From: QNBT01 sp964563335
GTDB taxonomy: Bacteria > Planctomycetota > Phycisphaerae > Sedimentisphaerales > Anaerohalosphaeraceae
Direction: 5' to 3'
Length of the DNA: 18,995 bases
Assembly: GCA_964563335.1 (NCBI GenBank)
Contig: CAZLWL010000044.1
Span: 1 to 18,995, forward strand
Positions 1-7,979 of the stretch are shown here, piece by piece (the first letter of the stretch is position 1; each line of letters begins with the position of its first letter). A model generated the notes under the pieces. The model searched no databases. It was not told where the DNA came from and worked only from the letters and a program-made list of their open reading frames with translations. The position numbers and the translations under genes are program-made.

Positions 1-1067
1 GCCGAATCCGGAAAATGCTGCGTCTCCAGGCAGAGTGCATAGCGATGTTCATATACCTTGCCTCCCTTGCCGGTACTGGTGCCGTCGAGAAAGTTTCCGG
101 AATAGAACTGAAGCCCCGGCTCGGTCGTGTAGATGTCCATGACACGCCCGCTGCCCGAATCATATAAGCTCCCCACCTTCGCATAGCTGCCGTCACTATT
201 ATTCAACGCCCAGTTGTGGTCGTATCCGCCGCCGAATTTAAGCTGCTGGTCGTCCTGATTGATTCTTGCTCCGATAGCGGTGGCCTTATTGAAGTCGAAG
301 GGTGTACCCGCTACCGGCATCAGTTTGCCCGTCGGGATAAGGTCTTTGTCCACCGGGGTAATATTGTCGGCATCTATCGTAAGCTCGTGGCTCAGGATGG
401 CACCGCTGCCCTGACCTGCCAGGTTGAAATAGCCGTGATGGGTAACATTATGAACGGTCGGCTTGTCCGTTGTCGCTTCGTAATCAATCCTCAATTCGTC
501 ATTGTTCGTCAGCGTATAGAACACGGTGCAGGTAAAGTTGCCCGGATAACCTTCTTCACCGTCCTTACTCAGATATGTCAATTTCACCCCCACCGCATCG
601 GCCTTTCGCACCTCGGAAGAGTCCCACACGACCTTGTTGAAACCAACGTCGCCGCCGTGCAGATGATTTACGTCCTTCTCATTTTTTGCCAACGTGTATT
701 CTTTGCCGTCTAATGTAAACTTGCCCTTTGCTATCCTATTGCCGACCCGCCCCACTATCGAACCGAAATAAGATGTGTCCTGGATATAACCATCTAATGT
801 GTCATAGCCCTGGACCACATCACCCAAATTCCCGTTGCGCCCCGGCACCAAAAGTTGGGTCAATATCGCGCCATAATTCGTCACCTTCGCCACAAGACCG
901 TTGGCATTTGTCAGTGTGTACAGGTCAACGGCCTCGCCGTCCGCCGTCTTTCCAAAAGCTTCTTTCTTTATGTCCATTTCTTTACCTCCGGGTATCCCAC
1001 ATTTACAACAACCAGCCATAAACAACGCCACAAAAGCCAACACAATTACAATGTTCCTGGCTCTCAT
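1..1067 (-). CDS. galM: Exported aldose 1-epimerase (galactose mutarotase), 3' partial
   Basis: Interconverts the alpha and beta anomers of aldoses such as galactose, feeding the Leloir pathway. About 355 codons are open from an ATG at 1067 to the window edge. The reading ends in QHFPDS, close to the usual C-terminus, so perhaps 20-30 residues are missing. Family motifs in order are GRVGNRIA, NHLHGG, NVTHHGYFNL (catalytic His region), GLQFYSGN and LETQHFPDS (the Glu is the family's catalytic base). An N-terminal hydrophobic stretch (residues 5-19) ends in MAGC, a slightly atypical lipobox, so the protein is probably exported and lipid-anchored. Many GalM proteins are cytoplasmic, so this one may act on sugars in the periplasm. 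A GGGAG ribosome site lies about 8 bases before the ATG. No neighbour on the same strand is linked to it. Confidence 0.93.
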   Translation of the reverse strand, partial: MRARNIVIVLAFVALFMAGCCKCGIPGGKEMDIKKEAFGKTADGEAVDLYTLTNANGLVAKVTNYGAILTQLLVPGRNGNLGDVVQGYDTLDGYIQDTSYFGSIVGRVGNRIAKGKFTLDGKEYTLAKNEKDVNHLHGGDVGFNKVVWDSSEVRKADAVGVKLTYLSKDGEEGYPGNFTCTVFYTLTNNDELRIDYEATTDKPTVHNVTHHGYFNLAGQGSGAILSHELTIDADNITPVDKDLIPTGKLMPVAGTPFDFNKATAIGARINQDDQQLKFGGGYDHNWALNNSDGSYAKVGSLYDSGSGRVMDIYTTEPGLQFYSGNFLDGTSTGKGGKVYEHRYALCLETQHFPDS

Positions 1068-1227
1068 CTTTACTGCTCCCAATCAATATATACGGTTACC
1101 CTTTCAGCCAAAGAGCCGGCTCTCGACCCCGCCGACCGGAAGTGTACACCCCTATCATCACATTGGCAAGAGAAAAACTCCAATTTTCCCCGCCTTACCC
1201 CAAAATTCGATATTTATTCGCATAGCC

Positions 1228-1270
1228 TATGCCGTGCATACCACATTTATATTTAGCCCCGCATGTCCCG
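1228..1270 (+). repeat. Dispersed 43-45 base repeat, copy A
   Basis: This stretch matches the reverse complement of 10879-10923 at about 41 of 45 positions, with one base inserted in the other copy. The shared core includes GCATACCACAT and TATATTTAGCCCC. A small inverted repeat TATGC-nnn-GCATA is kept in both copies although the loop differs (CGT here, CTT there). Confidence 0.8.
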
Positions 1271-1301
1271 CGGGTGTTTCAACAACATTCGACGTTTCTT
1301 A

Positions 1302-1375
1302 AGGTCATCCTGAGCGAAGCGCAGCCTTTAGCCCTGAGTGACCGAAGAGAATCGAACGGGGCAGTCGAAGGATCT
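1302..1375 (+). repeat. CCTGAGCG-type intergenic repeat, internally duplicated
   Basis: It begins GGTCATCCTGAGCGAAGCGC and ends CAGTCGAAGGATCT, the two ends of a short repeat common between genes in many environmental bacteria (recalled, not searched). Between them lies a second diverged unit (CCCTGAGTGACCGAAGAG...). Related fragments appear at about 6455-6475 and 10472-10503. Confidence 0.6.
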
Positions 1376-1669
1376 ATTCAAACAGCTTCCCGACTTGTCG
1401 GGATTCCATCCTGTTTAGCCCTCGGCACCTGCTTGCCCTCCGTAGCCTTGTCCTCCGAAGCCTCGTGCGAAGGAGGATGCGAAGGCGGATAACGAAGGAT
1501 GGGTGGCCGGGGTCATCTTCGACACGCCACCCGTCATTGCGAGCACCTCACCGGATTCTCAGGAGGCATGCAAAATAAACTAAGACATTGTCTGAGTCGC
1601 GCTAACGTGTTTCTATTACAACACTTACAGATAACATCGTGCCGAATGCGATTTCTTAGTTCATTAGGA

Positions 1670-1719
1670 GCGGTTCGCAGAACCGCACGCCTTGTCCAGC
1701 ACTAACAGGGTTAGTGCTG
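1670..1719. repeat. Pair of adjacent perfect hairpins
   Basis: The first is GCGGTTC-GCA-GAACCGC at 1670-1686 (7 bp stem). The second is CAGCACTAAC-AGG-GTTAGTGCTG at 1697-1719 (10 bp stem, 3-base loop). They lie about 80 bases beyond the stop of the restriction operon on the minus strand. No T-run follows on either strand, so they resemble REP-like palindromes more than an intrinsic terminator, though they could protect the 3' end of the operon mRNA. Confidence 0.65.
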
Positions 1720-1798
1720 TGGCAACCTTGACCTTTGCAACTCTGTACCTCTTTTCTCCTTCTATTTTATTAGTCAGCCGACGCGTCAGGTTCTCCGT

Positions 1799-2209
1799 TT
1801 ATTCCTTAATATCCTCTATTTTCCCCAGAGCAGCGGCAAGGAAATTATTCCTATAAAAAACTTCCTTATCCTTCGTTATCAATATATATTTCCACCCCAA
1901 CCTTTTACAATACTCCTCTGCTGATAACTTCTTCAACTTTGTTGACAGCAGGAAAAGAAATGGAAGCCCTTTGGTCTCGTGGATTTCTTTGCTTCCATCA
2001 TTAAATTCCACAAGAAAATCCGGCAGATAGTTTCTTTTCACAAATAGGAATTGGTAAGGAATCTTAATATTATGCCTTTTAGTCCAACTTGTTACTCCCG
2101 GCATCCCCTCCAATTCGACCATATAGTATTTTTCTAAATCCGAATCATACACTTCCTCCCCGTAGGGGCTTCGCTTCAAGCCGACCAGTTTGCCTCTATG
2201 TGATCTCAT
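1799..2209 (-). CDS. Small stand-alone PD-(D/E)xK nuclease (TnsA-N-like)
   Basis: A 136-residue protein predicted to cut DNA as the nuclease partner of the helicase encoded just before it. The visible active-site pattern is E26 (in SDLEKYY), PDF at residues 63-65 followed by ETK at 78-80. This matches the E...D...ExK layout of the PD-(D/E)xK fold, most like the N-terminal domain of TnsA transposition endonucleases. Its ATG overlaps the stop of the helicase gene in an ATGA (2206-2209), so the two are translationally coupled. No other Tn7-type gene (tnsB, tnsC) is nearby, so a transposition role is unlikely. In the usual type III Res protein this nuclease is a C-terminal domain; here it seems to be a separate gene. 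The fold is inferred from motifs only; the operon context is seen directly. Confidence 0.75.
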   Translation of the reverse strand: MRSHRGKLVGLKRSPYGEEVYDSDLEKYYMVELEGMPGVTSWTKRHNIKIPYQFLFVKRNYLPDFLVEFNDGSKEIHETKGLPFLFLLSTKLKKLSAEEYCKRLGWKYILITKDKEVFYRNNFLAAALGKIEDIKE

Positions 2210-4254
2210 AATTCTGGCGGATTTTTAAGGATGCCTTCTATTAAAGCTGGGTCTAAAAATACTTCCCTAATCTCAACCATTGCAAACCATAGCTTCTTTA
2301 AAACGTTCTTACCGTCCACATCAAACAAATCGTTGCCTAATAAAAACCTTTTCTTAACGTGGTCAGTCAGAGTTTTGTAAATAATATCCTGTCGTTTGTC
2401 AGGGTTTCGGTCATACTCCTTTAAGCTATCTCTACAGATAAACCCCAATTCATTACTAATCGCTTGCCTCAACTGGTCAATATTTAACTCTGGATATTTA
2501 TTTACCTGTTGAACATCTATCTTAAATTCATCGAAAGCCTCTTGTTCATTAAACCCGGAAGCCAACTTTCTCTTCTTGATTTCTCTAATCGTTTGTTCTA
2601 TGTCTATTCGTTCGGTTTGATATTTGTAGTTATCAAGGTATTCCTGCCATTCGTGAATTACTTTTAAGGTCTCTTTGGGCGGTAGCGGCATACCAAGTAT
2701 AATATCCTCAAGGTTCCCAATAACATCATCGATGCCTTCTGGTTTTTGGTCAATAGGCTCGATACCAACCTCTTTTGGCTCAGGTATTTTTTGAACATCA
2801 ATAATATCGTCGGGATTCAGTGAGCCCTCATATTGGTCTGCATCCAGCATTTCCCAAAGCCAGTCGTGTTTTAGTATGGGGTGGTCAACGACTAAGCACT
2901 GCTCCCATTCATCCTTATTTTGCGGGTCAATTCTTCGTAAACCTCTACCAATAACCTGCTGACCATAAACAGAATATTTCTCACCGGTATATTCATTGAG
3001 TTTGTAGCAGAACTTTCTGAACAACAAAATTACCGAAATATTCTTAACATCCCACCCCTCTCGAAGCATTAAGACTGATACAATCGCATCGTACTCACAG
3101 TCCTTCAAGTGCCTGTTTATGGTCATTGCTTCTTCTTTTAGCTCATCTTCACTCTCATTAGTCACCAAAAGTGTTTTCAGCTTAAACTCGCCCTCTAACA
3201 CCTTTGCAATGTTTTTCGCATCGACAATAGAAATAGCAACTACAAACAGCAATGGCTTCCATTTTGGTTTTCCGTCATCATCCAAGCCGACAGTCTTTTT
3301 CTGATAATCAAGACACTGCTTGGCAATTGCAATTTGTTGACGCATAGGCTTTTCGCTCGTGATGAACCGTGTCGGCCTTATCTTCCTATGCTCAATCTCT
3401 TCCCACGGGACTTCTTCAGCCTTAATTTCTTTGCCCGTCTCAGTATCTTTGTATGTCAATTTGACTTTCTCAATATCTGGTCTGCAAATAATGACCCGTT
3501 TTATAATCCTGTCCTGCATCGCCCTCTTAATGCCATACTCCAAAATCTTTTCGCTGTCCGGATGCAAACCGTCCAGCCTATCGGGAGTGGCAGTCGTGTC
3601 CAGCCGAAATACTCTTTGAGGTTTTAGTTGATTTAGAACTTCATTATACTTCTCTGCTTTGGAATTGTGAGCCTCATCGTTGAATATGACTATGTTGCCC
3701 AGATTCTTCTTTATAATTTCTAAATTAACTTTTCCTTCGTGAATCTGATGGATGTTTCCAAGAATTATGGAAGCAGACCTGATTCCTTCGGGAGGCTTGC
3801 CCTGCTCCATAATATGCAGAGACATCCTGTTGATTAAGTCTGTAGTGCCGTTATAAAAGAATGGGAATGTATCATAGACAAAGGTTTTGCTTTCAGGATT
3901 AAACTCATCTTTGAGCCTTGCCCTGACTATGGTGTTTGGCACTAATACAAGGAACTTGTGAAAATCGTGCACTATCATAAAATACGCTATGACACCACTG
4001 ATTATCGCTGATTTGCCTCCACCTGTTACCACCTCCAAGAGCAAATCTTTCTTATCTAAAACTTCATAAGAATAAATCACCCTCTTCAACGATTCTGCTT
4101 GATGGCGGTAAAGCGGTGGGACGAAATTTGGGTCATCGATGTTTTTTAAGAACTCTTTAGCCTTGGATGCCTGTAAATTACCCAAAGGCAAGTTGTAGCC
4201 TTCATTGCACCATTCTAAGAAATTCTTTTCGTGTTCTCTAAATATGTATTTCAT
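2206..4254 (-). CDS. res: Type III restriction Res-like SF2 helicase, lacking the nuclease domain
   Basis: A 682-residue ATP-dependent DNA translocase. Superfamily 2 motifs in order: YRHQ (49-52), Walker A TGGGKS (77-82), DEAH (193-196), TATP (221-224), motif V REGWDVKN (about 398-405) and motif VI QQVIGRGLRR (about 432-441). This arrangement is that of the Res subunit of type III restriction enzymes. Classical Res proteins run to about 900-1000 residues and end in a PD-(D/E)xK nuclease. This one stops at 682, its C-terminal 200 residues show no PD...ExK pattern, and a nuclease is encoded immediately downstream. It overlaps both neighbours by 4 bases (4251-4254 and 2206-2209). It probably works in a complex with Mod, which recognises the site. 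Confidence 0.9.
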   Translation of the reverse strand: MKYIFREHEKNFLEWCNEGYNLPLGNLQASKAKEFLKNIDDPNFVPPLYRHQAESLKRVIYSYEVLDKKDLLLEVVTGGGKSAIISGVIAYFMIVHDFHKFLVLVPNTIVRARLKDEFNPESKTFVYDTFPFFYNGTTDLINRMSLHIMEQGKPPEGIRSASIILGNIHQIHEGKVNLEIIKKNLGNIVIFNDEAHNSKAEKYNEVLNQLKPQRVFRLDTTATPDRLDGLHPDSEKILEYGIKRAMQDRIIKRVIICRPDIEKVKLTYKDTETGKEIKAEEVPWEEIEHRKIRPTRFITSEKPMRQQIAIAKQCLDYQKKTVGLDDDGKPKWKPLLFVVAISIVDAKNIAKVLEGEFKLKTLLVTNESEDELKEEAMTINRHLKDCEYDAIVSVLMLREGWDVKNISVILLFRKFCYKLNEYTGEKYSVYGQQVIGRGLRRIDPQNKDEWEQCLVVDHPILKHDWLWEMLDADQYEGSLNPDDIIDVQKIPEPKEVGIEPIDQKPEGIDDVIGNLEDIILGMPLPPKETLKVIHEWQEYLDNYKYQTERIDIEQTIREIKKRKLASGFNEQEAFDEFKIDVQQVNKYPELNIDQLRQAISNELGFICRDSLKEYDRNPDKRQDIIYKTLTDHVKKRFLLGNDLFDVDGKNVLKKLWFAMVEIREVFLDPALIEGILKNPPEL

Positions 4255-6251
4255 ATTTGAACTTCTTTGGTTCTTATAGCTTCACCACCTAAATTATCCT
4301 GCACGCGGCAGGCAACTATATACTTGCCCGGCTTTTCAAATGCTTTCTCTGCCTTGAGAACAGCCACATATTTCCCATCTTTCTTTTCGCGCATGAGCGC
4401 ATATTCTCTCTCCGCGAATCTACCTTCAATAAAATTGAAATCCCACTGGCAGTTTATTAAATATCCATCAATATTGTTGCTCCTTGCTCCAACTGCCTCA
4501 AAAGCGTATTTGAGCCCATCAACTTTCTTGAACGCAATGTCCATAATGGATGCCTGTGAGATGAACTTTAGCAAGAACTCGCTCTTCGAGGCATCTTTGT
4601 AATGTTCCAGAATCCTCTTTCTAAACAACTGACTATTTATGGGAATCAATTCTATCGCTACAGCCAAGTTCTTCTTAACAAAATAGTTCTCCAACACTCT
4701 TGCATATTTCTGTAGTGATGGAGGAAATACCCAAGATATAACTTTCAACTTCATCTTGATATTGTTCTGATAACGCAACTTTAGAACGTCCTCTACGAAC
4801 TTCCTAAGTTGTGCCTCTGACAAAGACTCGTTTGGCTTAACAGAGCCGATGAGTAAGGAAGTGGCGGCATTCATTATTCCGGTTATCTGGCCTTCTCCCG
4901 TGAATCTTCTTGCCTCATAACAGGTCAAGATAAAATCTTCAAATTCCTTCTGTCCAATAAACTCAAACTTCTCAATTGGGTACACTCCCATATAGTAAAC
5001 GTGTATATCGGGAATATGCTCGATAGTCATTTCCAAAGACATCTGCTCGTTCTTTTTTTTGGGTTTGTCTATGTTCACTGATGCAGTTCTGCCCGAAATC
5101 TCCTCCCCATCTTTTATTATTCGATTCAAAGCCACTGACGAAGCTACTCTTGATATGTCGCAACCAATAAATCTTCGGTTAAGTTTTTGAGCAACAGCAC
5201 AGGTAGTACCGCCTCCCATAAAGAAGTCAGCAACAATGTCTCCTTCGTTAGACGAGGCTTTAATTATGCGTTCCAATATATCTTCTGGTTTCTGAGTTGG
5301 GTAGCCAATTCTCTCTTTAGATTGGGCATTGATAGTTGCAATATACCAAACGTTTGTTGGAAGTGCACCTTCATCGCTGTAACCCTTGTTCCATTTCGTG
5401 TCGTGAGTTAAACTTCCTTTGTACTTAACTCTTTGCTTGCTACTTTCGGCAACCAACCGATGTTCCTCTCTTACATCATTAGCGTTAAAAGTGTACTTGT
5501 CAGTCTTTGAATACATGATTATGGAATCGTGCTTTTTGTTCCATCTTTTGGTTGTACGTACTCCCCAAGAGTACGTCCATATGATTTCAGCAACAAAAAA
5601 TTTGTAGCCAAAAACTTTATCCATTTCGGTTTTGATATAATGACTGGCATGCCAGTCACAGTGAACATAAATTGAGCCTGTGCTTTTCAGGACGCGTTTC
5701 ATTTCCCAAAGCCGAGCGTTTAGCCAGACCAAGTAACTTGGCAATCCATCTTCCCATATATCGTGGAATGTTCTTATCTCATTATCATCACCCCATATTT
5801 GATTGTAGTTTCTACCGGAGAAAAATGGCGGGTCGATGTAGATAAGGTCAATACAGTTGGAAGGCAATGCTCGCAATACATGCAGGTTGTCTCCAAAAAA
5901 TATGGCGTTAAGCGGAATCCTTTTGCGCCTTGCATCCAAGAACCCACCTGCTTGGGGGGAAGCAAAACTTATAATATCTTCGGGAGTATTAGGCTGAAGG
6001 TATGGGAGTTTCAAAAAAGGAAACACATTGTCGAACGCTTTATCGGGGTCAAAACCCATCGGCGGATAAGTCTGGTCTGGAAGGTTATGGACACCACGTC
6101 TGCCAGCACGGGTCTTAATAGACTCTGTCTTAAAGACAACCTTCTGCTCTGGCAGCTTTTGTTCTTGGCTTTCCTTCTCAAGCTGCGCCAGTTCCTCAAC
6201 ATCCTGCGTTGCCTTCGACCTCGTATCATCAATATCGTTTTTATCGTTCAT
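4251..6251 (-). CDS. mod: Type III-like DNA methyltransferase (Mod)
   Basis: A 666-residue S-adenosylmethionine-dependent amino-methyltransferase (N6-adenine or N4-cytosine), predicted to modify the recognition site and guide the helicase. Catalytic motif IV is DPPF at 140-143, followed by YPTQKPEDILERI (motif X, about 317-329) and the cofactor loop FMGGGT at 344-349, with FIGCDIS after it. Motif IV before motif I is the beta-class order typical of type III Mod. About 300 further residues follow. The last 60 (including EKPGKYIVACRVQDNLGGEA) look like a beta-sandwich of the Ig/PKD kind, perhaps for protein contacts. The N-terminus is charged and probably disordered. The ATG at 6251 has an AGAGAAG-like ribosome site. 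First gene of the operon; its stop overlaps the helicase start. These three genes look more AT-rich than the hflX-ribBA block, which would fit acquisition by transfer. Confidence 0.92.
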   Translation of the reverse strand: MNDKNDIDDTRSKATQDVEELAQLEKESQEQKLPEQKVVFKTESIKTRAGRRGVHNLPDQTYPPMGFDPDKAFDNVFPFLKLPYLQPNTPEDIISFASPQAGGFLDARRKRIPLNAIFFGDNLHVLRALPSNCIDLIYIDPPFFSGRNYNQIWGDDNEIRTFHDIWEDGLPSYLVWLNARLWEMKRVLKSTGSIYVHCDWHASHYIKTEMDKVFGYKFFVAEIIWTYSWGVRTTKRWNKKHDSIIMYSKTDKYTFNANDVREEHRLVAESSKQRVKYKGSLTHDTKWNKGYSDEGALPTNVWYIATINAQSKERIGYPTQKPEDILERIIKASSNEGDIVADFFMGGGTTCAVAQKLNRRFIGCDISRVASSVALNRIIKDGEEISGRTASVNIDKPKKKNEQMSLEMTIEHIPDIHVYYMGVYPIEKFEFIGQKEFEDFILTCYEARRFTGEGQITGIMNAATSLLIGSVKPNESLSEAQLRKFVEDVLKLRYQNNIKMKLKVISWVFPPSLQKYARVLENYFVKKNLAVAIELIPINSQLFRKRILEHYKDASKSEFLLKFISQASIMDIAFKKVDGLKYAFEAVGARSNNIDGYLINCQWDFNFIEGRFAEREYALMREKKDGKYVAVLKAEKAFEKPGKYIVACRVQDNLGGEAIRTKEVQI

Positions 6252-6637
6252 CTTCTCTTTATATTAACCACGAGAATCCAAAACAGCTTTACAAGAGCAC
6301 ATTTACCCATATTCTACAATTACGACTTGGACAAAGCAAGAGTTTTTTTTATGTCGCGGCGACCTGTAGCGTCGTAGCTCACACAGCGAAGACGTAAGTC
6401 CCATGACGAAGCCGGATCCCGTACGATAAATATTCCCGCGAAGCGAAAAAAGCCTGCCCTGAGCGTAGTCGAATGGGTGGCAATCTCAACCAAAATACTT
6501 CTTGAAAAACCCATAAGCCGCCATTTCTCCAACATCGGCCCGGACCTTCAGCATCTCATACTGCTCCTGGCTGAACGGGAGAAAACAAAAATGGCTAAGA
6601 GCGGGACAGGTGCTTATAAAGCAGAAGATTAAAAAAG
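6252..6637. other. Gene-free repeat mosaic between the restriction operon and the tRNAs
   Basis: It holds the operon's upstream region (about 6252-6350), where only a weak promoter match is visible. A perfect palindrome GTCGC-G-GCGAC (6353-6363) follows, then a GC-rich repeat-like stretch (6364-6450), then a CCTGAGCGTAGTCGAA fragment (about 6455-6475). On the minus strand, 6486-6554 encodes a 22-residue peptide (MLKVRADVGE...) in a frame open upstream. It looks like the tail of a real protein, but no gene body remains. Confidence 0.55.
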
Positions 6638-6711
6638 TGGGCGGTACAGGACTTGAACCTGTGGCCTCCTGCTTGTAAGGCAGGCGCTCTTGCCAACTGA
6701 GCTAACCGCCC
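6638..6711 (-). tRNA. tRNA-Val (anticodon UAC)
   Basis: All four stems can be folded on the minus strand: acceptor GGGCGGT/ACCGCCC, D stem GCTC/GAGC, anticodon stem CCTGC/GCAGG around loop CTTACAA (anticodon TAC) and T stem ACAGG/CCTGT with loop TTCAAGT. It is 74 nt long with discriminator A. CCA is not encoded; a run of six T follows one base after the discriminator and may end transcription. Confidence 0.97.
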
Positions 6712-6785
6712 CGAAAAGCCCTTTGTATGAAGCCTGCGTTTTCGTACATTTCGTACATCAAGAACCATAATGTTCACCTGCTTTA

Positions 6786-6810
6786 TTTTTTCAGCCAAAG
6801 GCTGAAAAAA
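6786..6810 (-). terminator. Intrinsic terminator after tRNA-Pro
   Basis: The minus strand reads TTTTTTCAGCC-TTT-GGCTGAAAAAA, an 11 bp perfect stem with a 3-base loop. It starts directly after the tRNA-Pro discriminator. The flanking A and T runs make it potentially bidirectional. It would separate tRNA-Pro from tRNA-Val, which then needs its own promoter or read-through. Confidence 0.7.
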
Positions 6811-6884
6811 TCGGGGCGACTGGACTTGAACCAGCGACCTCATGACCCCCAGTCATGCGCGCTACCAAACTGCGCCACGCCCCG
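6811..6884 (-). tRNA. tRNA-Pro (anticodon GGG)
   Basis: The minus strand folds into acceptor CGGGGCG/CGCCCCG, D stem GCGC/GCGC, anticodon stem CATGA/TCATG around loop CTGGGGG (anticodon GGG) and T stem GCTGG/CCAGT (last pair G-T) with loop TTCAAGT. It is 74 nt with discriminator A; CCA is not encoded. Confidence 0.97.
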
Positions 6885-6896
6885 ATGTCATCAATT

Positions 6897-6925
6897 ATTA
6901 TAAACAAAGCCGCCACAAACACCAA
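6897..6925 (-). promoter_or_regulatory. Promoter of tRNA-Pro
   Basis: On the minus strand there is TTGGTG (-35), a 17-base spacer and a perfect TATAAT (-10). The -10 box ends 12 bases before the tRNA 5' end, which leaves a leader of only a few bases. The -35 match is weak (3 of 6). Confidence 0.6.
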
Positions 6926-7103
6926 ATATTTTATTCTCACAGATAATTCCGCTCATATTGCCCATTTGCAATCTGACATTCAGCACTCACCTACACCGGT
7001 TTTCGTTTGACATCACCCATACTCCGGGTTATTGTATGCCGTGAGTACGAAAAGCCCTCATCGCCAAGCATGAAGGAAACAGAAGAAACCGGAAAAGTCG
7101 CTT

Positions 7104-7889
7104 ATGGAAAAATCCTTTCTCATAAACTTCATTTCAAATCCGTTTGTCATAACCGTATTATTTATCGCCATCTCGACCGTTGTCGCCGCGTTCATCAGGC
7201 GCGTAAAACGGGACAAATGCCTGAAAGACTTCGCCGGCGATATGGTAACGCTTCAGGAAGTCGATGGCGACCTTATCCGGGGCGAACTAATCGTGGCCAA
7301 CACCGGCCTGGAGTTTATTTATCCGGCTAAAAAGACGAATGAACACGGCGCCATCGAAACAAGCTATATCCTCTATAAACACGAATATGGAAATATACAG
7401 GCCCTGATCCGCTATCACGATGAACTGAGCGATACCGGGAAGAAGGAAAGGGAAAGAGAACTAAAACGCACTTATCATCCCAACTTGGTTCGAAGGTTCG
7501 GCAGGAGACTTCAGAACGTCTTCAAGACCGTCAGGGATTCGGTGATGGAAGTGGTGAATCTGTTGATGAGCCAAGCCAAAAAGGCCACACCCGCGGGGGG
7601 AGTATTAGCTTCGCAGGACAAATACGTTTCCCGAATGAAGCAGGACCTGATGGGCTCTGCGGGCACTTCTTATGAGCCGCTGCTGGAGAAATATATCGGC
7701 CATAAGGTCGTGTTTGAGATGATTGCCGGGGACAAACTCTGCGAATACCGGGGCGTCTTAAAGGATTATACCACCGATTTCATCGAGATTATGGACGTTG
7801 ACTACGAGGCGACAGATGCTGGCTCGGCTAAAAAGGCCGACCTCGTTATCCCCCGCAAACACGGCCTCGTCCGACACTTCGCTGAATGA
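7104..7889 (+). CDS. Membrane-anchored protein with two possible Sm-like segments; function unknown
   Basis: A 261-residue protein I cannot assign to a named family. A single hydrophobic helix (about residues 12-31) is followed by a basic stretch (RRVKR), which suggests an N-terminal anchor with the rest in the cytoplasm. Two segments have the look of a small beta-barrel such as Sm/LSm: residues about 43-73 (GDMVTLQEVDGDLIRGEL...) and about 203-240 (GHKVVFEMIAGDKL...YRGVLKDY). Each shows a G-x-x-V start, a turn and an xxGxL strand. Between them lies a charged helical region (about 110-185). The ATG at 7104 has only a weak GGAAAAG ribosome site. It is a lone plus-strand gene next to divergent tRNA genes. 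Protein-coding status is well supported by length and composition; the fold is an inference. Confidence 0.8.
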   Translation: MEKSFLINFISNPFVITVLFIAISTVVAAFIRRVKRDKCLKDFAGDMVTLQEVDGDLIRGELIVANTGLEFIYPAKKTNEHGAIETSYILYKHEYGNIQALIRYHDELSDTGKKERERELKRTYHPNLVRRFGRRLQNVFKTVRDSVMEVVNLLMSQAKKATPAGGVLASQDKYVSRMKQDLMGSAGTSYEPLLEKYIGHKVVFEMIAGDKLCEYRGVLKDYTTDFIEIMDVDYEATDAGSAKKADLVIPRKHGLVRHFAE

Positions 7890-7979
7890 AACTGATATTA
7901 TTTTACCGCTGAGCACGCATAGTTCGCAGAGGTGCATTTAGGCACAAAAATTCTTAGACGCAGATTAACGCAGTTTGTT

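Larger units (their letters stand above)
1068..1798. other. Gene-free stretch built of short dispersed repeats and hairpins
   Basis: No convincing gene is present. The galM leader (about 1068-1220) comes first. Then follow a dispersed repeat (1228-1270), a CCTGAGCGAAGCG-type repeat (1302-1375), a hairpin TCCCGAC/GTCGGGA (1388-1403), a GGGTGGC/GCCACCC stem (1501-1532), a GTCATTGCGAGC motif (1533-1544) and two strong hairpins (1670-1719). ORFs here are translations of the repeats. No clear terminator was seen after the operon that ends at 1799. Confidence 0.7.

Noticed and set aside
216..1302. Several plus-strand ORFs of 87-165 codons
   Set aside because: They lie antisense to galM or within its leader and intergenic repeats, have no recognisable motifs, and galM motifs in the other strand are unambiguous.
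1799..6251. DISARM or Tn7-like system
   Set aside because: No drmA/B/C-like gene and no tnsB or tnsC is present; the helicase and methyltransferase motifs and order fit type III restriction-modification best.
1799..6884. Restriction operon as an island integrated in a tRNA gene
   Set aside because: I looked for a copy of a tRNA 3' end on the far side of the operon and saw none; no integrase gene is present.
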